Below are positions 9,605 to 20,197 of a DNA stretch of 64,000 bases, piece after piece. The DNA lies in NCBI GenBank assembly GCA_020636405.1, contig JACJXW010000005.1, forward strand, positions 1,116,001-1,180,000, given 5' to 3'. Source of the stretch: Lewinellaceae bacterium (GTDB lineage: Bacteria > Bacteroidota > Bacteroidia > Chitinophagales > Saprospiraceae). The notes below the pieces were generated by a model. It was given only the letters and a program-made list of their open reading frames with translations. It ran no database searches and was not told where the DNA came from. Each line of letters starts with the position of its first letter. Within the stretch, counting starts at the first letter, position 1. The translations under genes and the position numbers were made by a program.

Positions 9605-12600
9605 ATGATGCTGAATGAGACAACTTCTATAAGGGTTTTTACTTTTTTCAGTGTCCTCTTTATTTATTCAAATGTATGGCCTCAATCCAGCAAAGACAAT
9701 GCCCCCGAGGCCTATAAATTTGATGCTTTAAGTTCCAAAGAGCTTGTGAATTTATCCACCGGCGACTTCAAGTACGGCATTCCCGTATTGAATATTCCCG
9801 GGCCTGCGGGTGGCTACAGCCTGTCCTTGTCGTATAATGCCGGCATCAAAAATGACGAAGACGCATCCTGGGTAGGGCTGGGCTGGAGCCTGAGCGCCGG
9901 CGCCATCACCAGGAATGTCAACGGGGCTCCGGATGATGTCAAGCAATTCAGGAACAACCACTTACAATACAACCGGCAGCATTTTACCAGTAGCGCCACA
10001 TTTCATACCATTGCCGACCTGTTCCATTGGAATTATTTGAGTTGGCAGAAGAATGGTAATCATTCCAGGAATATTTTGTGGAAAAGCTCCGGTTTTTTTG
10101 TCGCCGGAGGAAACAGCGCGGAGCTATTGGCCAAGCAGGTAGCCTATGCTTCGGGCAATCTTTTGGTTGATTATCTGAACGACCATGCGAATCCCAATAA
10201 AAGGGATTATGCCCAAACCGTAACGGGAGGGGATAACGGCGGCAATACCGGCTTTTTTGTAAACGACAAGGCCGTCGGGTTTCACGTGAACAGCGTTGGC
10301 GGCGGGTTCGTGTATGATCAAAATACCTGGTTTTACGATATCGGGCATTATACAGCGCTGGATTATGAATTGTTCGGCAACAGCAGCCAGTTCACCTCCG
10401 GCGCCCTGTATTTGGGGGACGCCTTAAAACTGGATGAATCATGGGGCAGGCAGAGTTACCATTACATGATGGATATGTACACCAATACGGACAGCCAGGA
10501 CGGTTCGGCCATTGCCGGAAACAACCTTTCTTTTCCGGCCTACGATGATTATACGGTCAGCGCTTCGGGTTTGTTGGGCAGCTTTTCTCCGGTAACCTTA
10601 AAAGATGGATTATTATTGGGTGGTGGCCATGTTGACGATAACTATTACCAATACATGGTTGAATTGGGCGCCCCCAATAAGCTGTTTACATCCAGTCTTA
10701 CATCAGGCCAGTCCATGCAGCAGAACAAGGTGAGTTTTGTTTTTCGGGGGCAACACCCCACCGTAAAAAGTACGCCGGGCGATTTTTCGATCTCAGCAGG
10801 AACAGTCGTTTCCAACCCGGGAACCCTTCAGTTCCCGGAGGGGCTGTGTAATAATAAAGTGGTGGGCGGAAAGTACGTTTTGGCCAATTTCGATAATTAC
10901 GGCCGCATCAAAAGCTACTCCATTACCAATGAAGATGGAACCACTTATCACTTCAATCTCCCGGTGCATCAATATGAGCGGATGACGGAAATTTTTGATG
11001 CGGACAATCCCACCTTGATCAATGAACAAAGAGTATTGGACAAATATGCTTATGCGTGGATGTTGACGGGCATTACCGGGCCTGATTACCGGGACAACGG
11101 GCCGGCCGGCATCGACAATTCCGATGACGGGTATTGGATTAAATTCGATTACGGAAAATGGACGGATGGTTACATCTGGAAAACGCCCTATAAATGGACG
11201 CCCAGCCTCACGGCCGAAGCAAATGATAAGATCAAGTTGAACGAATGGGGCATCAAAGAGTTGGTTTACCTGAACAGTATTGAAACCAGGACGCATAAGG
11301 CCTATTTCATTAAGTTTGTCAGAGAAGACGATTTGGGTGCTGACTTTCAATTCAACCAATCGATAACCACCACGTTGAGCCATCCCATGCACAATTTTCA
11401 GGCTGGCCTGTTTTATGTAAGGGAACCGTTTACCTCCGTTGACCCCAGCAATCCTGTTGTGCCTTGCACGGATCTGGATGAGAATCAAACCAGTATTGCC
11501 TTTACTTACAAAGAACTCTATCTTGACCCCAATGCTTTGCTTTCCTCGAATGCGGGTAGTTACCTGAAAACTACCTTGGAAAACCCGGGGCAGCAAAAAG
11601 TGCTCGGCCTGAAGAAAATTATTTTGGTGAAAAAAAGAAAGGACGGATCCGAACCCATCGGAATGGGGGATTTCGATTACGGAGCCAATGGGATCAGCCC
11701 TACCGACAGGGTACATTTAAAGATATCTTCATTGATTAAAAATCCTGAGTACGAGGGCGAAAAGTTGTACTTGGTCGCCCCAAACAGCGACCCGTTCTAT
11801 AATCCCTGTGGATTCGTCTTGGCCGATATTACTCAAACCGATTATGAAGTGTACCGGCAAAAATATTTTGGCAACAAAGTATATGATATTTATGACCTGG
11901 CGAATTCTACAATAGAAAATGAGGCCTTGCAGATTATTGAATTCAATTCTGATTACTCGTTGTGCAAAGGCGCTCCCAATTCAGCTCCGGTACCAAGCCA
12001 AACAAAAGGGCGGTTGACCCTGAATAGCCTTGACATTAAGGGGACTGACGGCAGGCCCATTGCCCCTCCTTACCTGTTCAAATATGGCCTCAATCCACAT
12101 TATGGGTTAAAAGACTTTGACGCCCCTTCCTTTACCTCAACAGATTTGCAAAAGCTCCAGGATGATTGGGGTTACAGGATCAGCGACAATATCAATCCTA
12201 AAAGCGTCACCAATAAGGACAACATGGATAAAAATATGGCCGCGGCCTGGAGCCTGACGGAAGTAGTGACGCCATTGGGGGGGCAGATCAACATAAAATA
12301 TGAATCCGACTCCTATGTCAGGGAAGCGGCCACAGAAGCCACCTATAACATCCGGATAGATTCCATTTCAACGGACAACGCCAATACGCTGGCAAGGAAT
12401 ATTTTTGTAATTAGTTTTCCTCCGTATCTGGACCTGAAGTCCGCCGGCCTTACAACCGGCAGAACGTATACCCTACAGGTGTCTGGGTTAATTGACCCCA
12501 CTTCGAGCTCCGTCACGCATACCTTTTTCGGGAAATTGTTTCGGATCGACGAGGCCGTTCATCAGATCCGGTTTGAAATAGCAGCCGGCTGGAATCCGGC

Positions 12601-14884
12601 CTTCAATTTCAATAATGCCTCAAACTACTGGGGGAATACGGTGCAATCCGATAGCGGCGAACCCATTCATTTTAATAGCTTGCAGGCTTTTACTGTTGTG
12701 CAGACATTAAAGGTGAAATTCGAACCCTGCACAGACATCGGCCGATCTTTTATCACGGGGCGGGCGTACAGGTTGGAGATAAACGGAGATAATCTGTCTG
12801 ATTGGGCCGGTTCCTCAGTGGCCAACAACTCCGTGGCTTTGGAAAACTCTATTGTGCAGTCCATTGACCCCGCGTCCAATACCGTCTTCTTTTCTATAGC
12901 CGCCAATGTCGGGACGACTAACAGGATCAAACCGGCCGCCTACTCTTTTGCGACAGGAGAGCCGATAACCCTTTTTGGAGGCGGGTTGCGCGTCCGGGAA
13001 CTCGCGATGCAGGACGAAAACGGCCGGCAATACAAAACGGAGTACGAATATAAAAACGGAGTAACGGCCTATGCGCCCGGAAATATTGCCGAAAAGAAAA
13101 TTAAATACATTGATGAGCTGCCCCGGCCGCAGGTGCTCTACGAGACGGTGGCCGAACGCAATGTCGGTGATGACAACCGGGTAAACGCCATCACAGAATA
13201 TCAGTTCGAAACCATGGCATCCAAGATTCCCGGAGAAGAGCTCGCATATGGAGATCAGCTGTATATAGAAAATGGGAATATCCAGAACCCGCCGCCTTAT
13301 TATTATACTGATGCCTCAAATGGTTCAACCGGGACGAACTGGGTTCACACCAGAGTTGGAACACTTCACAACAACACCGGTAAGATCGGCCAGTTAACCC
13401 GCGTCACCAACAAGAATGTAGACGGGCAGGTTCTATCTTCCAAAATTTACGAATACTATGACAAAAACGATCTGAAAAGTGGAATACTTCAGGAATCCTT
13501 TCATGAAAGGAAACGCAAAACTGTGCCCTCCTTTAACAGCGCAGGAGTGGCCGATTATCATTCCGACTGGTATTTGACCTATTCCAGCCGTATATTCTAT
13601 CCCGCTGTTTTGAATAAAATAACGGAAGCCAGGAATAACCTGTCGACTTATATACAATATGGACATTCGGGCTATCCCAATGACGGATTTGATAAATATA
13701 CCCATGCTCCGCTGATCGTCGACGCCAAAAAATCCTCCGGAGATCTATTCAGGCAAAAAAGTATTGCCGCCTATACGGTATACCCTAAAATGTTTTCCAG
13801 GGCCTGTTCCACTCCAAACGCCAATATACTTAGCGCAACTGCGGCACAATACCACTTACTGGTTGATGATTCAGGGCGTGAAGAGGTGATCGGCGCCTCG
13901 GCGCTCGTCTTTCAAAACCAGTGGAATTACCGGCAATTCAATTCCGCTTCCGGCCGGTACCATACCGTTTCAAAAACCGATTTCTGGAGAACCGGAAAAA
14001 CCTATGAAATGAGATCGTTGCTTAAGCCCGACGGGACGGCAGCAGCATTTGTCGATTTCAGTTGGGGCACAGGAATTCCACCTGCCAACTGGCAGGCCAC
14101 CAACGAGCCGGCTTTATTGAACGCCAACTCCCAACTGCTGGAATACAAAGATATAAATGGCCAGTATTTTTCTAACAAAATGGGTTATGACGGCGCGTAT
14201 CCGATCGCTTCGGCCGTCAATGCCCGATATGCCAGTTTCGCCTATTCCGGGGCTGAAGACCTTGCCGAAGGCAATTATTTCGGCGGCGAGGTTTCAGGAG
14301 CAGGTAAGCGGTATAAGGGCGGCGCCTTTGCCCACACCGGGGAATACTGCGTCCGGCTTAACTGGAGGGATGATGGTTTTGTCTATGAAGGTTCGGTCGG
14401 CGACGGCATTACTTCGGACTTTTACAAGGGGCAAAAGGTCAGAACAAGTGTTTGGCTGCACAAAGCCAATAAAAAGGGGGGGCAATTGATCTGCGAGTTG
14501 CTAAACGGCAATACTTCTGTGGGAAAAACGGCGGTTGATTTTAGCAGCGCTTCCACTATAGTGGCCGGCGACTGGTCTTTACTGACGCTGGATTTTTCTA
14601 TACCGGCCAACACTACCGCCACCGCGCTGCGGATCAAAACGACAAACACCCGATTTATGCCTGTATATTTCGATGATTTCAGAGTGCACCCGCTCGACGC
14701 TGCGATGACTGCCAAGGTATATGATCCAAAGGCCGGTTGGGTAACTGCGGTTCTGGACGGGAATAATTTCGGGCTCCGGTATACCTATGATCCGGCGGGA
14801 AGGCTCATCGCGACTGAAAAGGAGACGACCCACGGCTGGAAAAAGGTGAGTGAAAATATTTACCACTTTGGACGGCAAAATTAA
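9605..14884 (+). CDS. secreted SpvB/TcB-like YD-repeat protein
   Basis: A 1759-residue exported protein with a signal peptide (VFTFFSVLFIYSNVWPQ, ~residues 10-26). The N-terminal region has the sequence style STGDFKYGIPVLNIPGPAGG and DEDASWVGLGWSLSAGAI (~residues 50-101). This is the pattern of the N-terminal domain of Bacteroidota RHS proteins and of SpvB/TcB. The middle is long, beta-rich and weakly repetitive; a jelly-roll-like segment (KRYKGGAFAHTGEYCVRLN onward) precedes a terminal YD repeat (RYTYDPAGRLIATE). There is no RHS-core DPxG motif and no variable tip, so it cannot release a C-terminal toxin in the usual way. It follows the RHS gene by 54 bp and precedes the FG-GAP gene by 39 bp, so co-transcription is likely. 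The role as partner of the RHS protein is inference. Confidence 0.85.
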   Translation: MMLNETTSIRVFTFFSVLFIYSNVWPQSSKDNAPEAYKFDALSSKELVNLSTGDFKYGIPVLNIPGPAGGYSLSLSYNAGIKNDEDASWVGLGWSLSAGAITRNVNGAPDDVKQFRNNHLQYNRQHFTSSATFHTIADLFHWNYLSWQKNGNHSRNILWKSSGFFVAGGNSAELLAKQVAYASGNLLVDYLNDHANPNKRDYAQTVTGGDNGGNTGFFVNDKAVGFHVNSVGGGFVYDQNTWFYDIGHYTALDYELFGNSSQFTSGALYLGDALKLDESWGRQSYHYMMDMYTNTDSQDGSAIAGNNLSFPAYDDYTVSASGLLGSFSPVTLKDGLLLGGGHVDDNYYQYMVELGAPNKLFTSSLTSGQSMQQNKVSFVFRGQHPTVKSTPGDFSISAGTVVSNPGTLQFPEGLCNNKVVGGKYVLANFDNYGRIKSYSITNEDGTTYHFNLPVHQYERMTEIFDADNPTLINEQRVLDKYAYAWMLTGITGPDYRDNGPAGIDNSDDGYWIKFDYGKWTDGYIWKTPYKWTPSLTAEANDKIKLNEWGIKELVYLNSIETRTHKAYFIKFVREDDLGADFQFNQSITTTLSHPMHNFQAGLFYVREPFTSVDPSNPVVPCTDLDENQTSIAFTYKELYLDPNALLSSNAGSYLKTTLENPGQQKVLGLKKIILVKKRKDGSEPIGMGDFDYGANGISPTDRVHLKISSLIKNPEYEGEKLYLVAPNSDPFYNPCGFVLADITQTDYEVYRQKYFGNKVYDIYDLANSTIENEALQIIEFNSDYSLCKGAPNSAPVPSQTKGRLTLNSLDIKGTDGRPIAPPYLFKYGLNPHYGLKDFDAPSFTSTDLQKLQDDWGYRISDNINPKSVTNKDNMDKNMAAAWSLTEVVTPLGGQINIKYESDSYVREAATEATYNIRIDSISTDNANTLARNIFVISFPPYLDLKSAGLTTGRTYTLQVSGLIDPTSSSVTHTFFGKLFRIDEAVHQIRFEIAAGWNPAFNFNNASNYWGNTVQSDSGEPIHFNSLQAFTVVQTLKVKFEPCTDIGRSFITGRAYRLEINGDNLSDWAGSSVANNSVALENSIVQSIDPASNTVFFSIAANVGTTNRIKPAAYSFATGEPITLFGGGLRVRELAMQDENGRQYKTEYEYKNGVTAYAPGNIAEKKIKYIDELPRPQVLYETVAERNVGDDNRVNAITEYQFETMASKIPGEELAYGDQLYIENGNIQNPPPYYYTDASNGSTGTNWVHTRVGTLHNNTGKIGQLTRVTNKNVDGQVLSSKIYEYYDKNDLKSGILQESFHERKRKTVPSFNSAGVADYHSDWYLTYSSRIFYPAVLNKITEARNNLSTYIQYGHSGYPNDGFDKYTHAPLIVDAKKSSGDLFRQKSIAAYTVYPKMFSRACSTPNANILSATAAQYHLLVDDSGREEVIGASALVFQNQWNYRQFNSASGRYHTVSKTDFWRTGKTYEMRSLLKPDGTAAAFVDFSWGTGIPPANWQATNEPALLNANSQLLEYKDINGQYFSNKMGYDGAYPIASAVNARYASFAYSGAEDLAEGNYFGGEVSGAGKRYKGGAFAHTGEYCVRLNWRDDGFVYEGSVGDGITSDFYKGQKVRTSVWLHKANKKGGQLICELLNGNTSVGKTAVDFSSASTIVAGDWSLLTLDFSIPANTTATALRIKTTNTRFMPVYFDDFRVHPLDAAMTAKVYDPKAGWVTAVLDGNNFGLRYTYDPAGRLIATEKETTHGWKKVSENIYHFGRQN

Positions 14885-14923
14885 GGATAACTGCTATCAA
14901 AGGCCAAACCATAAAACCAAAAC

Positions 14924-17900
14924 ATGAAAAAGCTATTTTTATCCATCTTCCTGGCAGCCGCCCTGCTGATCTTTGCCTCGCCCCTTCCCGCCCAAACTCA
15001 ATTCGTCCGAAAAAACCTCTACTGCCCGGGCAGCCCCACCGTTGGAGCGAGGACGGCCTTTGCCGACATGGACAACGACGGCGACGAGGACTTTGCCGGG
15101 CCGGCCATCGATGGCTCGACGCTACTGATCTATCGAAACCAGAATGGCCTCATTGATACCTTTCCCCAGCGCATCCCGACCATTCTGCCCTACCAGGAAG
15201 ACTACCCCAGCGACTTTTTGCTGACGGACTGGAACCTGGATGGCCTGCCCGATTGGATACAAATCCAGGGGAAGGATATTGGACGTTTCTACCTGTTGCT
15301 CAACCTGGGTGGGTTCGCCTTTTCTGAGCCGGTATTATTGTTCAGTCATGGGGTATTCGATGTCTCTGCTTCCTTTGGGGCAAAAGACCTCAACAATGAT
15401 GGCTACCCGGATCTGTACTCGATCCAGGAATTTCCCCTGGTGTTCTTCAACCATGCAGGCCAACCCGCCGGGGAGCTGATCACGGGCTCTTTTTCAGGGA
15501 CGGCTTTTTCATCCGGCGCCTGGTTTAACGGCGTCTTTCTGGATTACGATGCCAATGGAACGCTGGATTTCGTAGGAAGGGAGCGGCTGTCGGCGCCCTC
15601 TACTCAACATCTCATCGTATTTCAAGACCTTGGCGATTTCCATTTCGAACAAGTAGAGGTGTTATGGGACAATCCTGGTTTTATTAACGCTGCAGACCTC
15701 AACAACGATGGTGCGGATGAGGTGCTTTTCAGGGCTTCATCCGGGGATTTTCACGCTATGTTCTATAATCCTTCTACTCAAGCCTGGGAAGACAAGTTTA
15801 TAGGTATGACTCAGTTTTCAAATGGAGGAGGATTCTCCGGCAATTATGACCTTCAATGGAGCTATCCGGTGGCGGATATTGATGCCAATGGCTTCCTGGA
15901 TTTTGCCTTCGGCAACCAGGTTTTTTTCAACAACGGCAATTTTCAATTCACGAGAACGCAACTCAGCGCCAACCCCAACTACGCCTTCCCCTCACTTATC
16001 ATCGCCGACCCCGACCAGGATGGCAAGAAGGAAATTTGGTGGGCTACGGAACAGGCCGGGCTCTATCTGGAGCCGTCGGGCGTCTTTCGGTATGAATATG
16101 ACAGCGGCCAACTTTTTTTCCCCCGCGAACGCCTTTGGACGATGTACCCGTTGGGCGGCCAATGGTTCGGTACTTTCCTTCCCAGTGTTATTTTAGACGC
16201 CAACCTCGACGGGCAACCGGATGCCGCCTATTTTACCAATGGAGGCATTGCGCTGAGCACCAGCCAAAACGGCGTTTTTACAGATAAGCTCATTGCTAAT
16301 GCCTATTGTGCGGATTGCCTGTACGGTTTACGGAAAATGGATGTGGACGGCGACGGACAGGAAGACCTTTTAATCTTGGACCAAACGGGTGCTGTTTGGT
16401 TAAAAAAAACAGGGCCTGTAACATATGACCCTCCAATTCGGATCCTTTTTCCCGGCCTCTCCTTTCCCGCACAACCCCGCGCGAGCCACGATTTTGACAA
16501 TGATGGCCTGCAAGACCTGATCGTATGGTCCATGCAGATTGGCGTAAACCGCTGGGCCTACGTCAAAAACCTAGGCAACGGCAATTTTCAGGCCGTGGCG
16601 GAGGGGCATCTGGACTATCTTTTCCTGCCGGAATTATCCATAGATGACTTCAACGGGGATGGGTACGATGATTTTCTGATCTACGAGGGCTCCCCCTATT
16701 CTGCCGTTTATGCGGGCGCCGCTTACGCCTTTGTCAATGATGGCGGGGCGGGCTTTAATTTGTCGGCCTCGGTAGGGGCAACCTTTGGATGCGGGTTGGC
16801 GGATGTAACTGCTGATGGGAAAAAAGACATCATTCTTCTTTTCCAGCCCGATGAATTGATTCAGTCTCAGTCCACGATTTGTCGGCCATCCAACGGCGAC
16901 GGTACTTTTGGCGAGCCGATCACCCTGGACGAGGGCGTGTGGCGAGGTGACCAAAACCACGTCATGTTCGACGTCAATAACGACGGATTGGATGATCTGG
17001 TGGGGGATGACGGTTTAACGGTGGCTATTAATTATGGAACCGGTTTTGGCCCTTCCTATTATCAGGGCGATTACACGGGTTATGTATTTGGCGATGTTGC
17101 GGATTTTGACAACGATGGCGACCTGGATATTGCCGCCGACTATCATCCGCTTTCTTATTGGGAAAATGTGGCGGTCGGTTCCTATCGCATTGAAGGCCGC
17201 GTTTTTTTCGATGCCAATGGCAACGGGCAGTACGATCAAGGTGAGACGTCGGTGGCGGGAATCAAAACAGGCATTGATAGCCTGCAGATATACGCAGTTT
17301 CCGATTCCTCCGGGCATTTCTCTATTCCTACCGGCAGCGCCAAAGGAAGCTTGAAGGTGGCCCTGCTCAGCGAATACAACGATGCTTTTACTTTTACCAC
17401 CCCGCACCCCGCTTCGGCAGAGCTGTCGGATGCACATCCTCTGGATACGGTGCTCATCGGTTTGCAGCCCGTCGGCGGCGCTACTGCCACGCTCGGCCAG
17501 GCCTTAAGCAGTCATCGGTGTGATGAAACGGCCCGGCTGTGGCTGGCAATAACACCTGTCACCGCCGGCCCTGCCGATGGGGAACTGCGCCTGCATTTTC
17601 CGGCCGGGCTGGCCTGGGTAAACCTCGACAGCCTGCCGGGGATAGTAGTGCAAGGCCAGGAAATCCGCTGGCCGCTCAGCCAACTTCCCTCCCTGGCCGG
17701 GCTTTCCCTCTGGGCCGATTTTATCATGCCTGGCTACCAGCACAGCGGCGACACGCTGCGCTTTACCGCTGAGCTGATGTTGCGCCACGGCGCCGATTCG
17801 GTAACCGTTCGGGATACCTTGCTCTCCCTGCTTACCTGCGCTTACGACCCGAACGACAAGCAATTCGTCAATTTTAGCCAGTTTCTCCAAGGCGACACTT

Positions 17901-19711
17901 ATTATACCCTTATTGCCCCCGACGAGATGGAATACATCATCCGTTTTCAGAATACCGGCAACGATACCGCTTTCCAGGTGTCTATCCTGGACAACCTGGC
18001 GCCCTGGTTCGATTACCGCAGCTTCCGATTTCTGGGCGCCAGCCATCCCTGCCGTGCCAGCCTGGACGCCACCGGCTTGCTGAGGGTCGAATTCCCGGGC
18101 ATCGCTTTGCCCGACAGTACCAGCAATTTCACGGGCAGTATGGGCTATTTCAAATTTGCCCTGGCGCTCCAACCCGATCCTCCCCGAAACCAACGCATCA
18201 GGAACAGCGCCCGCATCCTGTTCGGCCAGAATCCTCCGGTGTTTACCAATGTGGCGGCTTTTCAGATTGTGGACTGCTCCTATTTCGTCTCCGAATATAC
18301 CCTGCCCGACCTGGCATGTGAAGGGGACGCTTATCCGCTCACCGTGCCCGGCCACGGGCTGGAGCAAAGCTACCAATGGATACACAACGGAGAGCTCGTT
18401 TCCCAATCCGATACGGCCTGGGTTACGGTTACAGGAGAAGACAATCTGGTCCACCTGGAAGTGCAAAATGCCCTTTGCCAGGCCGATACCACCTTTTATT
18501 TTCACAGTAATGGCCCCTACCCGATCCTGCAATTGAGCCCGGATAGCAGCCTTGCCATTTGTGCAGGCACTACCATCGAGATTACGTCTAACCTCAATGC
18601 TGAATGGTACCGCAACGATACACTGGTGCAGGTCTCCGGCACTAGCTATACAGCCGCCGCCGCTCAGGTACTGCGAGTGGTATCCAGTATACCGGGACAG
18701 CCCTGCCGGGCCGAGCGAACCATTGGAATCACGGCCGTGGATATCCCGGCCGGGCTTATTGAGGAAGGAGCGCCGGAACTGCCTTTTGTCCGGTGCGCCG
18801 GCGGCATAGTTACCCTTTCAACAACCCTTGCCGGGGGATTCCAATGGTATCTTTACGACAACTTGGCCGGGGAGGCAGAAGTCTATTCCACGAACGCGAT
18901 AAGTTTCCCCATCGATTCGGTACCCGATGCCTACGTGGAGTTACGGTTAGATACTCTGAATTGCAGCGCAACGGACTATCGCTATGCTCAGGCTATTCCT
19001 CCTGGAGATCTTCAGTTGACAGGCGACTCTGTTTTTTGCGATGCTGTTCCTGCCCTGTCTTTTTATTCGGAAGTTGGCGGCGTTCAGCTGTTTGTCGACA
19101 GCGTGCTGGTTTACCAGGATGGAGAGCTGGCCGAGGTTCATTATGGTAGTGCGGAATTTGCCGTGCAGGCAGAGGCCGGCATTTCTTTTACCATTGAGGT
19201 GTTTGTGGATTGCCTGCACGAAACATTTTTCCGCACCTTTCAACATTTCGATTCGGCCTCGGTGGGCATCATCCGGAGCAACGACACGCTGTTTACCAGC
19301 AATGGCGCGGGAGCGTTTTGGTATTATGCACCTTCAGCAAACAGCGGTTTTGAATATCTGCCCGATGCCTTCCAGTTTGTTGCCCAACCGGCAAACGGGT
19401 ATTACTATCTGTATTACGGCCTTGACAACTGCTATGGATACTCAGACACCCTCCATTACCAACTCCTTGCTCCGTCGGAACCCACAGCGGCGTCAGGCGC
19501 CTATTTCGATCCGGGCACCCGAGCGCTCATCCTTCCGGGGGCCATACCTGCGGGCGCCCGGTATTTTGTTTTTGATATGGCCGGGCGGCTTCTGGATGAG
19601 CGCCCCCTGGGCCACTACAACCCACTCGGGCAGCTGCCGGCGGGAATGTATTTGTGCGTAATATGGCAGAGCAACCAGTCCTTTGTCCTGAAATGGGCCT
19701 CGCTCCAGTAA
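14924..19711 (+). CDS. T9SS-sorted FG-GAP/VCBS repeat adhesin-like protein
   Basis: A 1595-residue secreted protein. The signal peptide is MKKLFLSIFLAAALLIFASPLPAQ. About 14 calcium-binding FG-GAP/VCBS repeats of the form DxNxDGxxD (for example DMDNDGDEDF, DLNNDGYPDL, DFDNDGDLDI) span residues ~45-750 and should fold into beta-propellers. An SdrD-B-like segment (GRVFFDANGNGQYDQGE) follows near 756. A region ending in NSARILFGQNPPVFTN (~980-1115) matches the uncharacterised domain common in Saprospiraceae surface proteins; Ig/PKD-like segments come next. A type A T9SS sorting domain (ARYFVFDMAGRLLDE to QLPAGMYLCVIW) closes the protein. Likely role: cell-surface or released adhesion/recognition protein. 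It is the last gene of the three-gene array. Confidence 0.9.
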   Translation: MKKLFLSIFLAAALLIFASPLPAQTQFVRKNLYCPGSPTVGARTAFADMDNDGDEDFAGPAIDGSTLLIYRNQNGLIDTFPQRIPTILPYQEDYPSDFLLTDWNLDGLPDWIQIQGKDIGRFYLLLNLGGFAFSEPVLLFSHGVFDVSASFGAKDLNNDGYPDLYSIQEFPLVFFNHAGQPAGELITGSFSGTAFSSGAWFNGVFLDYDANGTLDFVGRERLSAPSTQHLIVFQDLGDFHFEQVEVLWDNPGFINAADLNNDGADEVLFRASSGDFHAMFYNPSTQAWEDKFIGMTQFSNGGGFSGNYDLQWSYPVADIDANGFLDFAFGNQVFFNNGNFQFTRTQLSANPNYAFPSLIIADPDQDGKKEIWWATEQAGLYLEPSGVFRYEYDSGQLFFPRERLWTMYPLGGQWFGTFLPSVILDANLDGQPDAAYFTNGGIALSTSQNGVFTDKLIANAYCADCLYGLRKMDVDGDGQEDLLILDQTGAVWLKKTGPVTYDPPIRILFPGLSFPAQPRASHDFDNDGLQDLIVWSMQIGVNRWAYVKNLGNGNFQAVAEGHLDYLFLPELSIDDFNGDGYDDFLIYEGSPYSAVYAGAAYAFVNDGGAGFNLSASVGATFGCGLADVTADGKKDIILLFQPDELIQSQSTICRPSNGDGTFGEPITLDEGVWRGDQNHVMFDVNNDGLDDLVGDDGLTVAINYGTGFGPSYYQGDYTGYVFGDVADFDNDGDLDIAADYHPLSYWENVAVGSYRIEGRVFFDANGNGQYDQGETSVAGIKTGIDSLQIYAVSDSSGHFSIPTGSAKGSLKVALLSEYNDAFTFTTPHPASAELSDAHPLDTVLIGLQPVGGATATLGQALSSHRCDETARLWLAITPVTAGPADGELRLHFPAGLAWVNLDSLPGIVVQGQEIRWPLSQLPSLAGLSLWADFIMPGYQHSGDTLRFTAELMLRHGADSVTVRDTLLSLLTCAYDPNDKQFVNFSQFLQGDTYYTLIAPDEMEYIIRFQNTGNDTAFQVSILDNLAPWFDYRSFRFLGASHPCRASLDATGLLRVEFPGIALPDSTSNFTGSMGYFKFALALQPDPPRNQRIRNSARILFGQNPPVFTNVAAFQIVDCSYFVSEYTLPDLACEGDAYPLTVPGHGLEQSYQWIHNGELVSQSDTAWVTVTGEDNLVHLEVQNALCQADTTFYFHSNGPYPILQLSPDSSLAICAGTTIEITSNLNAEWYRNDTLVQVSGTSYTAAAAQVLRVVSSIPGQPCRAERTIGITAVDIPAGLIEEGAPELPFVRCAGGIVTLSTTLAGGFQWYLYDNLAGEAEVYSTNAISFPIDSVPDAYVELRLDTLNCSATDYRYAQAIPPGDLQLTGDSVFCDAVPALSFYSEVGGVQLFVDSVLVYQDGELAEVHYGSAEFAVQAEAGISFTIEVFVDCLHETFFRTFQHFDSASVGIIRSNDTLFTSNGAGAFWYYAPSANSGFEYLPDAFQFVAQPANGYYYLYYGLDNCYGYSDTLHYQLLAPSEPTAASGAYFDPGTRALILPGAIPAGARYFVFDMAGRLLDERPLGHYNPLGQLPAGMYLCVIWQSNQSFVLKWASLQ

Positions 19712-20160
19712 ACAGGGGCAATGATTCTTTACGTCAGAAGGAACAAGCCGGGCGGAAACCTGATGAGCGTCGGTTCACCCCGATAAAAACCGATTTCAGT
19801 GCTAATCGCTTCAAAGTATTTTGGGGCGGACTGCCCCTACATTGCCCGCTGCCCCCCGACACTTTACTCCTCTGCTTCACTACTCTCCTGATACACCGAC
19901 ACGCTACCCCCCGATACACTTTTCCTTTTTCAAAATGCAACCATTGTTTCCCTCAGCCGTAGGAGAAAGGAAGATTGTAGAATATCCAGATAAGAATTTC
20001 ATCCCCCCCTCAAAGGTATTCGCTCCATGCGAGTGGAATGCAGGTGTGTGCCGAAGGCCTGGCCTAACGGCATAAGAATACGGAGCGCCTTCCGTTTCTC
20101 CCCTTCCCCCACTTACCTGGAACGAATGATTCCCATTTATGTCTTTGAGATCATTGTGCT
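19712..20160. other. intergenic region, no gene recognised
   Basis: About 450 bp between the FG-GAP gene and the CotH-like pair. A stretch at 19855-19930 has repeated pyrimidine-rich words (ACACCGACACGCT, CGATACACT). Open frames here show no family pattern and overlap each other in all frames. I see no clear terminator with a T-run. Confidence 0.5.
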
Positions 20161-20177
20161 TTGACAGCGTTTGTCAA
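20161..20177. promoter_or_regulatory. palindrome TTGACA-N5-TGTCAA
   Basis: Perfect 6-bp arms with a 5-nt spacer, ending 20 bp before the chosen ATG of the first CotH-like gene. Placement suits an operator or a transcription start-proximal element; no regulator is known. Confidence 0.35.
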
Positions 20178-20197
20178 GGCAGGAAAATTATTTGATC

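Noticed and set aside
17504..18532. 342-residue minus-strand open frame
   Set aside because: Antisense to the FG-GAP/T9SS protein, no family features.
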